A DNA stretch of 64,000 bases from Cyanobium sp. FGCU52 (lineage in GTDB: Bacteria > Cyanobacteriota > Cyanobacteriia > PCC-6307 > Cyanobiaceae). The notes below the pieces were generated by a model, which was not told where the DNA came from, made no database searches, and saw only the letters and a list, made by a program, of their open reading frames with translations. Position numbers and translations under genes: made by a program. Location: positions 1-64,000 of the forward strand of contig JANWUS010000041.1 in assembly GCA_024958715.1 (NCBI GenBank), read 5' to 3'. Numbering within the stretch: the first letter of the stretch is position 1; each line of letters starts with the position of its first letter. Shown in pieces: positions 51,190 through 60,019 of this stretch.

Positions 51190-54100
51190 CGCGCAGGTCT
51201 TCGTAGAGGCCGGTGTGGTTCAGCAGGATGTCCTTGATGCCATCGCGCACGTGGGGTGAGTTGAGCGCCTGGGTGCTCATGCTCTCGTGGGCATCGAGCG
51301 CGCCCATGATCGCGTCCGTCAGTTCCCTGTCGAAATCGGGGGAGTTGGCGAACTGCTCCTTGGTGTTGGCGGCTGCCTGCTTCTGCAGCACGGTGGATTC
51401 CTTCACCCGGTTGCGCAGCACGGTGCACACATAGGTGAGTGGTTCCTCCCGGGGCAGATCACCGCCGAACAGGTCATTCAGCTTGGCGATGATCTCCTCC
51501 AGCAGCGCCTTCTGCTTGTCCTGCACCTGGCCGCTGCCCACGCCGGTCATCGGCTTGAGCTGGATGGCGTCGCCCTCCGCCAACGGCAGGTTGCGCTGGC
51601 CCAGGTTCCTGAGGTTGTGGTGGGTGAGCACCACCTTTGAGAGATCCACGCTGTCGCGCTCGCGGCCGAACTCCAGAAGGGGCAGCAGACGCTTGTAGAA
51701 GATCCCGCGTTTCTCCACGGCCGTGCTGCCGTAGTCGAAGATCTGGGAGAGAAAGGTGTAGAGCCGTAGAAAGTTCCCTATGTCGGCGTTGAACATGGTG
51801 AGGGCGTTCAGCTCGTCTTCGGCGTCCTTGATGGCGGCGGCATCCTCCAGCTCCCTGCCCACGGAGAGGGCGTTCTGAGCGGCCTTGAACGTCCTGAGCA
51901 GCCGGTCGGCCACGGGTTCGAGCGCCTTGGCCAGATCGCTCTGCTTGCTGTTGGGATCCAGCTCCACCTTCACCACCCGATCCACCTCGAACTCGTCGTA
52001 ATGGCCGGCGGCATCGAGCTTGGCCTTCAGGTCGAACACCAGGTTGGGATCGGTGGTGCCGGCCAGCTCGGCGGTTTCGTAGAAGGTTTTGAAGGCTTCG
52101 AGGATCTCGCTGGGTTCGTTCACGAAATCCACCACGAAGGTGTCGCTCTTGCCGGGGTGGCAGCGGTTCAGGCGTGAGAGGGTCTGCACGGCCTGGATGC
52201 CGGCCAGGCGGCGGTCCACGTACATGCCGCAGAGCAGCGGCTGATCGAAGCCGGTCTGGAACTTGTTGGCCACCAGCAGGATCTGGTAGTCGCCGGTGTC
52301 GAAGGCTTCGCGGATGTCGCGGCTCTTGAGGCCGGGGTTCAGGGCGGTGCTGGTTTCGGTGAAGTCGTCGGGGCCGCTCTCCTTGTCGGTCACGGCGCCG
52401 GAGAAGGCCACCAGGGTGCCGATGGCGTAGCCCTTCTCCTTGATGTACTTCTCGATCGCCAGCTGCCAGCGCACCGCCTCCAGACGGCTGGCGACAACCA
52501 CCATCGCCTTGGCCTTGCCGTCGAGCAGTGGAGCGATGAATTCCAGGAAGTGCTCGACGACGATCTGCACCTTCTGGGCGATGTTGTAAGGGTGCAGCCG
52601 CACCCAGCCCATGATCTTCTTGAGGGCGGCGCTCTTCTCCACCTCGGCGTCGTCGTAGCTGGCGCCGTTGTGGGCGAGGCGGAAGGCCAGCTTGTAGCTG
52701 GTGTAGTTGCGCAGCACATCGAGGATGAAGCCCTCCTCGATCGCCTGCCGCATCGAATACACGTGAAAGGGCTCGGGCCGGTTGGTGTCGCCGGATGGCT
52801 CGTGGGGGTTGGGACGCCGGCCGAACAGCTCCAGGGTCTTGGCCTTGGGGGTGGCGGTGAAGGCCACGAAGGTGATGCCGCTGTCCCTGGCGCGGGCGGC
52901 CATCTGGGCGGCGAGCACGTCGTCCATGCTCACCTCGCCGCCGTCGTTCAGCTCGGCCAGTTCCTCGGCGCTGAGCACGGCCTTGAGCTTGGCGGCGGCC
53001 TCACCGCTCTGGGAGCTGTGGGCCTCGTCGGCGATCACGGCGAAGCGTTTGCCCTGGGTGGCCGACAGCTTGCGCACCTCCTCCAGCGCGAAGGGGAAGG
53101 TCTGGATGGTGCAGACCACGATCTTCTTGTCGCCGCCCAGGGCTTCGGCGAGCTTGCTGCTCTTGCTGCCGTCGGCGTTGGTGATGCTGGCCACCACGCC
53201 GGTGGTGCGCTCGAAGTCGAACAGGGTTTTCTGCAACTGGGTGTCGATCACGTTGCGGTCGGAGACCACCAGCACGGTGTCGAACAGCTTGCGGTGGTCG
53301 GCGGTGTGCAGCTCGGCGAGGAAGTGGGCGGTCCAGGCGATGGATTTGGTTTTGCCGGAGCCGGCGGAGTGCTGCACCAGGTATTTGCCGCCGGCCCCCT
53401 CGGCGAGCACGGCGGCCTGGAGCTTGCGGGTGACATCGAGCTGGTGGTAGCGGGGGAAGACCACCTCCTTGATCTGCTTCTTCTTGTCGCGGCTGCCGAC
53501 CAGGTAGCGGCCGAGGATCTCCAGCCAGGAGTGGCGCTCCCACACCTCCTCCCAGAGGTAGCCGGTGCGGTAGCCGCGCTCGGGGTCGAGGGGGTTGCCG
53601 GCGCCGCCGTCGTCGCCCCGGTTGAAGGGCAGGAAGGTGGTGGCGGGGCCGAGCAGCCTGGTGGTCATGCGCACCTCGCGGGTGCTCACGGCGAAATGCA
53701 CCAGGGCGCCGCTGGGGAAGGAGAGCAGCGGTTCGGGGAGCTGTCCCTTGGGCCTGGGGTTGCGATCGAAGCGGTACTGGTCGACTGCGTCGTCGATCGA
53801 CTGGGTGAAGTCGGTCTTGAGTTCGGCAGTGGCCACAGGGAGGCCGTTGAGGAACAGCACCAGGTCGATGCTGTTCTCGTTGCGGGTGGAGTAGCGCAGC
53901 TGGCGCACCACCCGCAGGCGGTTGGCGGCGTAGCGGCTGAGGATCTCGGGGTTGAGGGCCAGGGCCGGCCGGAATTGGGCCAGTTGCAGCGACTTCTTGA
54001 GGCCGAGCAGGTCGATGCCGTTGCGGAGCACGTCGAGGGTGCCGCGTTGATCAATCTGGGCCCGCAGGCGGTTCAGCAGGGTGTCGGTGGCGCCGCTGCC

Positions 54101-54286
54101 GTGGTTCTTCTGCAGAACTTTCCAGGCATCAGGCTGGCTCTCCTGAATCCAGGCCAGCAGGTCGGCGGGGAAGAGGGCGCGGGCACGGTCGTAGGCCTGG
54201 TGGTCGCCTTCGGCGTAGAGCCAGCCGTTGGCGGCCAGGTGCTGGGCGATCTCGGCTTCGAAGTTGATTTCGTTGTGGAGGGTCAT
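51179..54286 (-). CDS. hsdR: Type I restriction enzyme, R subunit
   Basis: The 1035-residue protein has an N-terminal PD-(D/E)xK nuclease region (SIDLVLFLNGLPVATAELKTD: D141, E155, K157), the helicase P-loop HSAGSGKTKS (~307-315), FAVIADEAHSSQSG (DEAH 420-423), later helicase motifs (VVASRLEAV, FQTGFDQPLLCGMYVDR, LSRLNR) and a C-terminal helical part. It cuts and translocates DNA when methylation is absent, together with HsdM and HsdS. It overlaps hsdS and the MtlR-like gene by 4 and 11 bases. All key motifs seem intact. Confidence 0.97.
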   Translation of the reverse strand: MTLHNEINFEAEIAQHLAANGWLYAEGDHQAYDRARALFPADLLAWIQESQPDAWKVLQKNHGSGATDTLLNRLRAQIDQRGTLDVLRNGIDLLGLKKSLQLAQFRPALALNPEILSRYAANRLRVVRQLRYSTRNENSIDLVLFLNGLPVATAELKTDFTQSIDDAVDQYRFDRNPRPKGQLPEPLLSFPSGALVHFAVSTREVRMTTRLLGPATTFLPFNRGDDGGAGNPLDPERGYRTGYLWEEVWERHSWLEILGRYLVGSRDKKKQIKEVVFPRYHQLDVTRKLQAAVLAEGAGGKYLVQHSAGSGKTKSIAWTAHFLAELHTADHRKLFDTVLVVSDRNVIDTQLQKTLFDFERTTGVVASITNADGSKSSKLAEALGGDKKIVVCTIQTFPFALEEVRKLSATQGKRFAVIADEAHSSQSGEAAAKLKAVLSAEELAELNDGGEVSMDDVLAAQMAARARDSGITFVAFTATPKAKTLELFGRRPNPHEPSGDTNRPEPFHVYSMRQAIEEGFILDVLRNYTSYKLAFRLAHNGASYDDAEVEKSAALKKIMGWVRLHPYNIAQKVQIVVEHFLEFIAPLLDGKAKAMVVVASRLEAVRWQLAIEKYIKEKGYAIGTLVAFSGAVTDKESGPDDFTETSTALNPGLKSRDIREAFDTGDYQILLVANKFQTGFDQPLLCGMYVDRRLAGIQAVQTLSRLNRCHPGKSDTFVVDFVNEPSEILEAFKTFYETAELAGTTDPNLVFDLKAKLDAAGHYDEFEVDRVVKVELDPNSKQSDLAKALEPVADRLLRTFKAAQNALSVGRELEDAAAIKDAEDELNALTMFNADIGNFLRLYTFLSQIFDYGSTAVEKRGIFYKRLLPLLEFGRERDSVDLSKVVLTHHNLRNLGQRNLPLAEGDAIQLKPMTGVGSGQVQDKQKALLEEIIAKLNDLFGGDLPREEPLTYVCTVLRNRVKESTVLQKQAAANTKEQFANSPDFDRELTDAIMGALDAHESMSTQALNSPHVRDGIKDILLNHTGLYEDLRDAA

Positions 54287-55635
54287 GGGGCTGCCTCTGC
54301 TGGCACCAGGCCACGTACGTCGATCTGACCGGTTACGGCAGCGGAGATTAGGGCGGAGCGGCGTTCTTGGAGTAAGTCAGTAGCAGATTTGGCTTCATCA
54401 ATTAAGGATTCATATTCCTGAAGAAGCTTGCCTAGGTGACATGCAATCTTCTCTTGCTCCTTGGTAGGAGGGCATGGGACCATCAGGGCCCGGATCTGCT
54501 CGACATTTATGCGTTTAAATGTTGAGCCAATCATAGCGCAATCAAGCTGCCTGGTAATGGCGAGGGAGCGAAGCAAGAACCAGGTAAATGTTGAGGAGAT
54601 GCTGCCTTTTCTCTTCATGATCACGACGTCTTGTCCCATGGCGAATTCTGGGAGGCTCTCTGCAACTTCTGCGACTTCGCCCACTGTCGCATTTCTTGAA
54701 AAGATTAGATCGCCGACTTCGGGCTTGCGTCCTCCCTCAATAAGTGCTGAATAAAACTCTTCGGTAGTTTGCTTGGCGGCTGAAAGGTTAACCCACCTGC
54801 CTTGAACCTCGCGAATGCTTGCGAGTGGAAATCCTTCGAGTACAAATTCCGCAGTAACGTGCTTGCAGTCAATAATGGACCAAGAGTGCTTAAGCGGGCC
54901 AACCTCCCAGTGCGCAGGCACCTCGCTGAACCACTCCACGCCTGAGTTCTTCATCGGTGCGTCCGGGTTCAGCCCCTTGGTGACGCCATGGGTGATTACC
55001 GTCTGGCGCTTCTCCTGAAGTAGTTTGATCAGCCGCTGCTGTTCGGCGATAAGGGCGTCGACCTTCCCAGTTTCGAGTTGAAGAAAACCGATAATCTCAG
55101 AGGTTTCAATATCGGAAGCGATGGGCACCGGGAGATCCATCAGATTTGTGGATGAGATGGATGCCAGATTGGTGCTTTGCTTTGATCGGCTGATGAAATA
55201 GGCGTTTGCCTGCATGGATGACGTATAGAGGTTGAGCCATGAAGGCCGAACCGAATGCGGGCGAACAGCAAAAACGTGATTCTGATGGATGCAAGGCTTA
55301 ATTGCGTCATCCCATATGCAGCCACGGCCAAGCTTGTCAAAGTCTCCGCCTTCATTCATGAGGACATCACCCGCGCGTAGCAGATACCTTGGTAGCGTCG
55401 ACTCCCGAACTTGAATCGTGTGAATGTTCTCTAGATTAAGAAAACCGTCTTGAACATTGGCGACTCTTAGGAAGGGGACCTCGATGCTGCCCTCTGGTTC
55501 CACATCCTTCCCCTTGGCAAGGCCTGTCTGAATCTCTGCAACTCGTTTGAGAGGCTTGACTTGCCAGTGCTCTGGTATTTCGCCTAGCCACTCCACTCCA
55601 CTGTATTTATAGGCCGGGTAGCGTGGAAAGCTCAC
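54283..55635 (-). CDS. hsdS: Type I restriction enzyme, S (specificity) subunit
   Basis: The 450-residue protein has two target-recognition domains: residues ~1-190 opened by YSGVEWLGEIPEHWQV (11-26), and ~229-400 opened by the repeated NSGVEWFSEVPAHWEV (230-245), each followed by a coiled-coil spacer (LETGKVDALIAEQQRLIKLL, and YESLIDEAKSATDLLQERR). It recognises the DNA sequence for the HsdM/HsdR complex. GC content is clearly lower than hsdM and hsdR by eye, as expected for a gene that is exchanged between strains. Overlaps rhuM and hsdR by 4 bases. Confidence 0.96.
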   Translation of the reverse strand: MSFPRYPAYKYSGVEWLGEIPEHWQVKPLKRVAEIQTGLAKGKDVEPEGSIEVPFLRVANVQDGFLNLENIHTIQVRESTLPRYLLRAGDVLMNEGGDFDKLGRGCIWDDAIKPCIHQNHVFAVRPHSVRPSWLNLYTSSMQANAYFISRSKQSTNLASISSTNLMDLPVPIASDIETSEIIGFLQLETGKVDALIAEQQRLIKLLQEKRQTVITHGVTKGLNPDAPMKNSGVEWFSEVPAHWEVGPLKHSWSIIDCKHVTAEFVLEGFPLASIREVQGRWVNLSAAKQTTEEFYSALIEGGRKPEVGDLIFSRNATVGEVAEVAESLPEFAMGQDVVIMKRKGSISSTFTWFLLRSLAITRQLDCAMIGSTFKRINVEQIRALMVPCPPTKEQEKIACHLGKLLQEYESLIDEAKSATDLLQERRSALISAAVTGQIDVRGLVPAEAAP

Positions 55636-56690
55636 GGTTGTTTCTCCTTGCCTGTGCTTCGCTTTTCAGCGATCCGTGCCACATCCTCCAGGGCTACCAT
55701 GGCGTCAACAGCGCCGAGCTCTTCTGCAGCGAGCCGGCGGCGCTCATTGAACTGCTCGTAGGCAGCGAACGCCCGCTGCTCGGCTGCATCGCGGGACACG
55801 CTGCCACGCCCCGGGAGGACATCGCGATCGTTGAAAGACAGGAACGCATCCAACCGCTCAGGCCAATCCTTCAGGAACACCTGCTTGCGGCGCTGTGCCT
55901 GATCCTCGGCATAATCGAGAAACATGCCAACAATGCGATTCAGCTCCTTGATCTCATCCTCCTTCAGGTAGTTCTTGGCCACCGTCACATCGTCCTTGCG
56001 CACCCGGGCACCCTTCCAGCTGGTGAGGCCCATGTTCGGCAGCGCGGGATTCGCGCGCTGGGCGATGATCTCGGGAGCCGTCAGTCCGGTGACAGCAAAG
56101 TGCAGCTTGTTCTGCACCGTCTTGAACATGTTCTGTGTTTCCGAATCCGAAGGCTGGTAATCGGCGGCCAGAGCCAGAATATCTTTCACGCGTAGATACA
56201 AGCGCTGTTCACTGGCTCGGATGTCACGAATCCGCTCCAGCAGTTCATCGAAGTAATCAGGCAGGACCGCTGTCACCGGTTGACGCAGTCGCTCGTCATC
56301 CATGGCGAAGCCCTTCACCAGGTACTCGCTCAGACGGTCATTAGCCCACTGGCGGAACTGGGTGCCTCGCTGGCTGCGCACACGGAAGCCCACCGCCAGA
56401 ACTGCCTGGAGGCTGTAGTGGCTGATCTCCCTGGCAACCTCCCGTTTCCCCTCGATTCGAACTATCCGGAATTTCCGGATAGTTGAACTTTCCTCAAGTT
56501 CTTTGTCTTCGTAGATGTTCAGAAGGTGCTCGTTGATCGTCTTAACGTCTTTCTGGTAAAGCTCTCCCATCTGGGCCTGGGTCAGCCAGAGGTTTTCTTC
56601 CTCGAAGCGACACTGGATGCGCGTTTTCCCATCTTCGGTCTGATAGAGAATCAGATCGGCAGGTGGAGTGGGTTCCATGGGCTCGCTCAC
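55632..56690 (-). CDS. RhuM family protein
   Basis: The 352-residue protein has the RhuM pattern: [95 protein letters not shown], then a C-terminal domain with [33 protein letters not shown]. RhuM proteins (name from Salmonella pathogenicity island 3) are often encoded with type I restriction genes; their biochemical role is unknown. It lies between hsdM and hsdS with 4-base overlaps on both sides, so it is a true operon member. A second, broken copy lies at 58878-59155. Confidence 0.93.
   Translation of the reverse strand: MSEPMEPTPPADLILYQTEDGKTRIQCRFEEENLWLTQAQMGELYQKDVKTINEHLLNIYEDKELEESSTIRKFRIVRIEGKREVAREISHYSLQAVLAVGFRVRSQRGTQFRQWANDRLSEYLVKGFAMDDERLRQPVTAVLPDYFDELLERIRDIRASEQRLYLRVKDILALAADYQPSDSETQNMFKTVQNKLHFAVTGLTAPEIIAQRANPALPNMGLTSWKGARVRKDDVTVAKNYLKEDEIKELNRIVGMFLDYAEDQAQRRKQVFLKDWPERLDAFLSFNDRDVLPGRGSVSRDAAEQRAFAAYEQFNERRRLAAEELGAVDAMVALEDVARIAEKRSTGKEKQP
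56345..56421. repeat. Direct repeat copy 1 (inside rhuM)
   Basis: A 77-base segment coding for the [15 protein letters not shown] region of RhuM that aligns without gaps to 58893-58969, about 65 of 77 bases identical by eye. It is the shared part between intact rhuM and the broken upstream rhuM copy. Confidence 0.75.
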
Positions 56691-58429
56691 CCTGTCAGCC
56701 CCCCGATCATCGCCAGAATTCGATCCGTCACCTCCTTCAGTTCGGCGTCGATCACCTCCAGTGGCCTGGGTGGTGTGAACACATAGAAGTGCCGGTTGAA
56801 CGGGATCTCGTACCCCACCTTGGTCTTGTCGTGGTCGATCCAGGCATCGGGCACATGGGGAAGCACCTCGCGCTCGAAGTAGGTCTGCACGTCTTCGCTC
56901 AGTGGCACGTTCTCGGTGTCGCGGAGGCTGGAGTCAGCCATCGGCTTACCTTTGGCCTTGCCCTTCTGGCCCACCACCACGTTGCCGGCTTCATCCCGCA
57001 GGGGCCGCTCCACCGTGATCGTGCGGTAGCCAAAAGCTTCGTTGGGGAAGATCTTGCTGATCGGCTTGCCGTCCTTCTCCGCTTCCTCGAAGCGCCCGAA
57101 CAGCTGGGTGATCTCCTCGATGTGCTCGGGGCTCAGTTCCTTGCGCTTGCTGCCCAGGCTCTTGCGCATCTTCTGCCAGAAGCTGCTGGCATCGATCAAT
57201 TGCACCTTGCCCTTGCGAGTCACCGGCTTGCGGTTGCTCAGGATCCAGATGTAGGTGCTGATCCCCGTGTTGTAGAACATGTCCGTGGGCAGGGCCACGA
57301 TCGCCTCCACCAGGTCGTTCTCCAGCACGTAGCGGCGGATCTCGCTTTCGCCGGATCCGGCTCCGCCGGTGAACAGGGGTGAGCCGTTCAGCACGATCCC
57401 GATGCGGCTGCCACCATCCACGGCGGGTCGCATCTTCGAGATCAGGTGCAGCAGAAACAGCAGTGAGCCGTCGCTCACCCGCGGCAGACCCGGCCCGAAG
57501 CGCCCGTCGTAGCCCATCAGAGCGGCTTCCTTGCGGATGTCCTTCTCGATCTTCTTCCAGTCCACCCCGAACGGTGGATTGGAGAGCATGTAGTCGAACT
57601 GCTGCTCCTGCAGGCCGTCGTCGTTGAGGGTGTTGCCGAAGATGATGTTGCGGATGTCCTGGCCCTTGATCAGCATGTCGGCCTTGCAGATCGCGTACGA
57701 CTCCGCATTCAGCTCCTGGCCATACATCACCAGCCGGGCCTCGGGGTTGTGCTCCGCCAGGTGCTCCTCGCTCACGCTCAGCATTCCGCCGGTGCCCACC
57801 GCCGGGTCGTAGAGGGTGCGCACCACGCCGGGCTTGCTGAGGGCGTCGTCGTCTTCGATGAACAGCAGGTTCACCATCAGCCGGATCACCTCTCTTGGCG
57901 TGAAGTGCTCCCCGGCGGTTTCATTCGATTCCTCGGCGAACTTGCGGATCAGTTCCTCGAACACCGTGCCCATCTGGGCGTTGCTCACCACCTCCGGGTG
58001 CAGGTCGATCCCCGCGAAGCGCTCCGTGACCAGGTACAGCAGGCCGGCCTTGGCCAGCTTGTCGATCTGGGTGTGGAACTCGAAGCTCTCGAAGATGTCG
58101 CGCACCGCCGGCGAAAACGCCTGCAGGTAGGCCCGCAGGTTCTCGCCGATGTGGTCCTGATCACCCATCAGCCGCTTCATGTCGAGCGGTGAGGTGTTGT
58201 AGAAGAGCAGCCCCGCCTTCTTGAGCAGGAACGGCTCGGGGTTCAGGCCGGCGGCCTCGCGCAGCTCCTTCTCCGCCAGTACCTCGGGCTTGGTGGCCTC
58301 CAGCACGCAGTCAAGCCGCCGCAGCACCGTGAACGGCAGGATCACCTTGCCGAAGTCGCTGCGCTTGTAGTCGCCCCGCAGCAGGTCGGCCACCGACCAC
58401 AGGAACGAGGAGAGGTTCTGATCGGCCAT
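56687..58429 (-). CDS. hsdM: Type I restriction enzyme, M (methyltransferase) subunit
   Basis: The 580-residue protein has the N-terminal HsdM helical domain ([20 protein letters not shown]), [17 protein letters not shown] (~173-189), SAM motif [11 protein letters not shown] (208-217), the catalytic NPPF (284-287, adenine N6-type), then [12 protein letters not shown]. It methylates the recognition site and forms the core of the complex. First gene of the operon, with ATG at 58429; 4-base overlap with rhuM. All motifs intact. Confidence 0.97.
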   Translation of the reverse strand: MADQNLSSFLWSVADLLRGDYKRSDFGKVILPFTVLRRLDCVLEATKPEVLAEKELREAAGLNPEPFLLKKAGLLFYNTSPLDMKRLMGDQDHIGENLRAYLQAFSPAVRDIFESFEFHTQIDKLAKAGLLYLVTERFAGIDLHPEVVSNAQMGTVFEELIRKFAEESNETAGEHFTPREVIRLMVNLLFIEDDDALSKPGVVRTLYDPAVGTGGMLSVSEEHLAEHNPEARLVMYGQELNAESYAICKADMLIKGQDIRNIIFGNTLNDDGLQEQQFDYMLSNPPFGVDWKKIEKDIRKEAALMGYDGRFGPGLPRVSDGSLLFLLHLISKMRPAVDGGSRIGIVLNGSPLFTGGAGSGESEIRRYVLENDLVEAIVALPTDMFYNTGISTYIWILSNRKPVTRKGKVQLIDASSFWQKMRKSLGSKRKELSPEHIEEITQLFGRFEEAEKDGKPISKIFPNEAFGYRTITVERPLRDEAGNVVVGQKGKAKGKPMADSSLRDTENVPLSEDVQTYFEREVLPHVPDAWIDHDKTKVGYEIPFNRHFYVFTPPRPLEVIDAELKEVTDRILAMIGGLTG

Positions 58430-58618
58430 TCAGGGATCAGACCGGTGCCGCTGTTGGGGAGTATGGCAATCGCGGGGTGGAATGGGGGTTTTGGGGGGCT
58501 GGGGGTTGGGGGCACCGTGGGGTTCTGTGCGGCTGGTGCATTGCTTGGGCGCTTGGCGGGGTTTCCGGGGTGGTTTGTCGGGAGGTTGGCCAGAGGAGCT
58601 TGGTTGTTGGCACTTGGC
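58430..58618. promoter_or_regulatory. Strand-asymmetric upstream region of the hsd operon
   Basis: About 190 bases with strong purine/pyrimidine bias: G- and T-rich on the plus strand, C- and A-rich on the transcribed minus strand, with many runs of G. No frame looks coding. It should carry the hsdM promoter, but no clear -35/-10 pair was recognised. Confidence 0.35.
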
Positions 58619-58699
58619 CTAGGCCCCATGCAGCAGTGAACCTGGCCGCTGCTTGATCACGATGATTGAGAAGATGGTGTCGAGCAGGTAGCGGAGCAT
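58619..58699 (-). pseudogene. vapC toxin remnant (N-terminal fragment)
   Basis: A 26-residue frame reads MLRYLLDTIFSIIVIKQRPG..., which matches the start of VapC PIN-domain toxins (family: MLRYLLDTN-C-IYVIK-RP). The first catalytic aspartate (LDT) is present but the following Asn is Ile, and a stop at 58619-58621 ends the frame, so the rest of the PIN domain is missing. It directly follows the VapB-like tail, as in normal vapBC operons. Confidence 0.6.
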
Positions 58700-58707
58700 C
58701 ACCGGGC

Positions 58708-58877
58708 TCAGATTGCTGCCCGCTCGCCCTGGTGCTGGCTGGCTCGCTCAGTCATGAAATCGTCTGGAACGGTGGGGCCGCCCTTGAAGTAGCTGTCCCA
58801 GCCGGAGCCCAGCGGGGCGATGCTGTGCTCCAGCAGCTCATCAAAATCGTTGGTGCCCCCCAATGTCGCCGGCTCGT
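58708..58877 (-). pseudogene. vapB antitoxin C-terminal remnant
   Basis: The frame DFDELLEHSIAPLGSGWDSYF, then KGGPTVPDDFMTERASQHQGE looks like the C-terminal part of a VapB-type (AbrB/SpoVT fold) antitoxin, with the typical W-D-x-x-F...V-x-D-D-F-M-x-E-R tail. It is fused in frame to the broken rhuM fragment, so its DNA-binding N-terminus is lost. It ends at a TGA 8 bases before the vapC remnant start. Confidence 0.55.
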
Positions 58878-59155
58878 GAAGGCGCTCATTGGCCCATTGG
58901 CGGAACTGCGTGCCTCGCTGGCTGCGCACACGGAAGCCAACGGCCAGGATGATGAGCAGGCTGTAGTGGGGTATCTGGCGCTTGCGTGCTGCGCCCCCTC
59001 GGATTGAACTGGTAAGAAGTGCTTACAAGTTGAACCTTCGACGAGTTCGCCTTTCTCGTAAATTGCCTTGATGGTCTACGAGATTGTTTGCAGCCTGGAC
59101 TGGTAGAGCTCCCGTACTTGAGCCTGGATCAGCCAGAGGTTGTCGTTTTCAACGC
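58878..59155 (-). pseudogene. Broken second copy of rhuM
   Basis: Reading the minus strand from 59155 gives RVENDNLWLIQAQVRELYQ, then TIS-stop-TIKAIYEKGELVEGST, then after a frameshift RQIPHYSLLIILAVGFRV and [16 protein letters not shown]. These match intact RhuM residues ~29-125 ([19 protein letters not shown] ... [12 protein letters not shown] ... [21 protein letters not shown]). One in-frame stop and one frameshift are visible, and the sequence then switches to a VapB-like tail. It is a decayed relative of the rhuM at 55632, not an exact duplicate. Confidence 0.75.
58893..58969. repeat. Direct repeat copy 2 (inside broken rhuM)
   Basis: Partner of 56345-56421: 77 bases, ungapped, about 65 identical, same orientation, ~2.5 kb apart. 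Recombination between the two would delete hsdM and part of rhuM. Confidence 0.75.
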
Positions 59156-59408
59156 GGCATATCGCAGCCCTCGCTTTGTTACAGACGAAGAAAATGTCGA
59201 CAACGACGTCAGTTCATCGACACATCCCAGGGGTGTCGGTGCCAAGCCCGCCAAGGAGCTGCGGATCTGGCCGTCGTTGTGGCTGGCCCGCTCATCCAAT
59301 CAAGGGCACGTGCGCGACTGCAAAGGGGTCATAGATCGGTGAAGGCCAGCTCATCCTCCGGGGGATTCCCATTCCTGCAGCCCGGCTTCCACGCCCAGTT
59401 CCATCAGG
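59156..59408. other. Stretch without recognised gene in the decayed region
   Basis: No convincing coding frame on either strand; the short frames lack start, family pattern and codon bias. It lies between the broken rhuM and the zeta-partner gene and is probably residue of lost genes. Confidence 0.4.
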
Positions 59409-59606
59409 TCAGCCTTCATCGCTTGCCTCCGGGGTGCTGTCCAGCTCGGCACCTCGGAGAATGCGGAGCTCGCCATCGATCCGCACGGCGATGCCGGTGC
59501 CGGTCCGGCGGGCCAGTTCACGTGCCCGCTGGCCGGCTCGCACAAGAGCCGCCGAAACCCGATCGAGATCAGGATCCTCGAGATGGCTTGCAAAATCAAG
59601 GCTCAT
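59409..59606 (-). CDS. Small partner protein of a zeta-like toxin (putative antitoxin)
   Basis: A 65-residue, mainly helical protein: SLDFASHLEDPDLDRVSAAL, VRAGQRARELARRTGTGIAV, RIDGELRILRGAEL. Small proteins of this kind are encoded next to COG4185/zeta-like kinases in cyanobacteria and other bacteria. Its ATG overlaps the toxin-like stop by 4 bases (ATGA). Its role as an antitoxin is inferred from the pairing. The frame is intact although its partner is broken. Confidence 0.6.
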   Translation of the reverse strand: MSLDFASHLEDPDLDRVSAALVRAGQRARELARRTGTGIAVRIDGELRILRGAELDSTPEASDEG

Positions 59607-60019
59607 CGGTTGCGCCCCTCTGCCAGCAGCACCGGTTTTTCGCCACCATTATCGATCAACTGCCAGCTGTCTACCGCTGGCTGGTAGTGCTGATGGAAAT
59701 TCGTCAGCCCTGCGGCAAATCGCCTTTGGATCACCGGTATGGGGATGGCATGGCCCCCCTGGCTGATGCGGAGGCGAACTCGCTCAATCGCGTCGTCAAC
59801 GCTGCCCAGACTCAGAAAGATCAGTTTGCTGCGATAGCCATCTCTCCGCCAGCGTTCAATTTTTCGCAGATATCCCTTGTCCGCCAGGGTGGTCTCGAAA
59901 GCGAAATCAGTACATTCCATTGCGTAGCGATCAATCTCTTCCAGCATCAACCGTCCCGCCCGCCGGGCCGCAAGCTCCGGCGCAAACGGAGACAGGCCGG
60001 CGGCGATCAGATCCGCCGT
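59603..60019 (-). pseudogene. Truncated zeta-like toxin/ABC-type ATPase (COG4185)
   Basis: The open stretch reads DLIAAGLSPFAPELAARRAGR, then LMLEEIDRYAMECTDFAFETTLADKGYLRKI, ERWRRDGYRSKLIFLSL and RVRLRISQGGHAIP, the C-terminal two thirds of zeta-like kinases. The N-terminal GPNGAGKTT Walker A part is absent, a TGA stands at 60020-60022 in frame just upstream, and the family NAD motif is disturbed (AACGGCGGAT, consistent with a one-base insertion in AACGCGGAT). Without the P-loop it cannot phosphorylate; it is a remnant. Confidence 0.72.

Noticed and set aside
52550-54328. 592-codon plus-strand frame
   Set aside because: Antisense to hsdR, which has all expected motifs; the frame shows only Gly/Val/Leu/His-rich noise.
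59088-59342. 84-codon plus-strand frame in the decayed region
   Set aside because: Antisense to the broken rhuM copy at its start; no family pattern.
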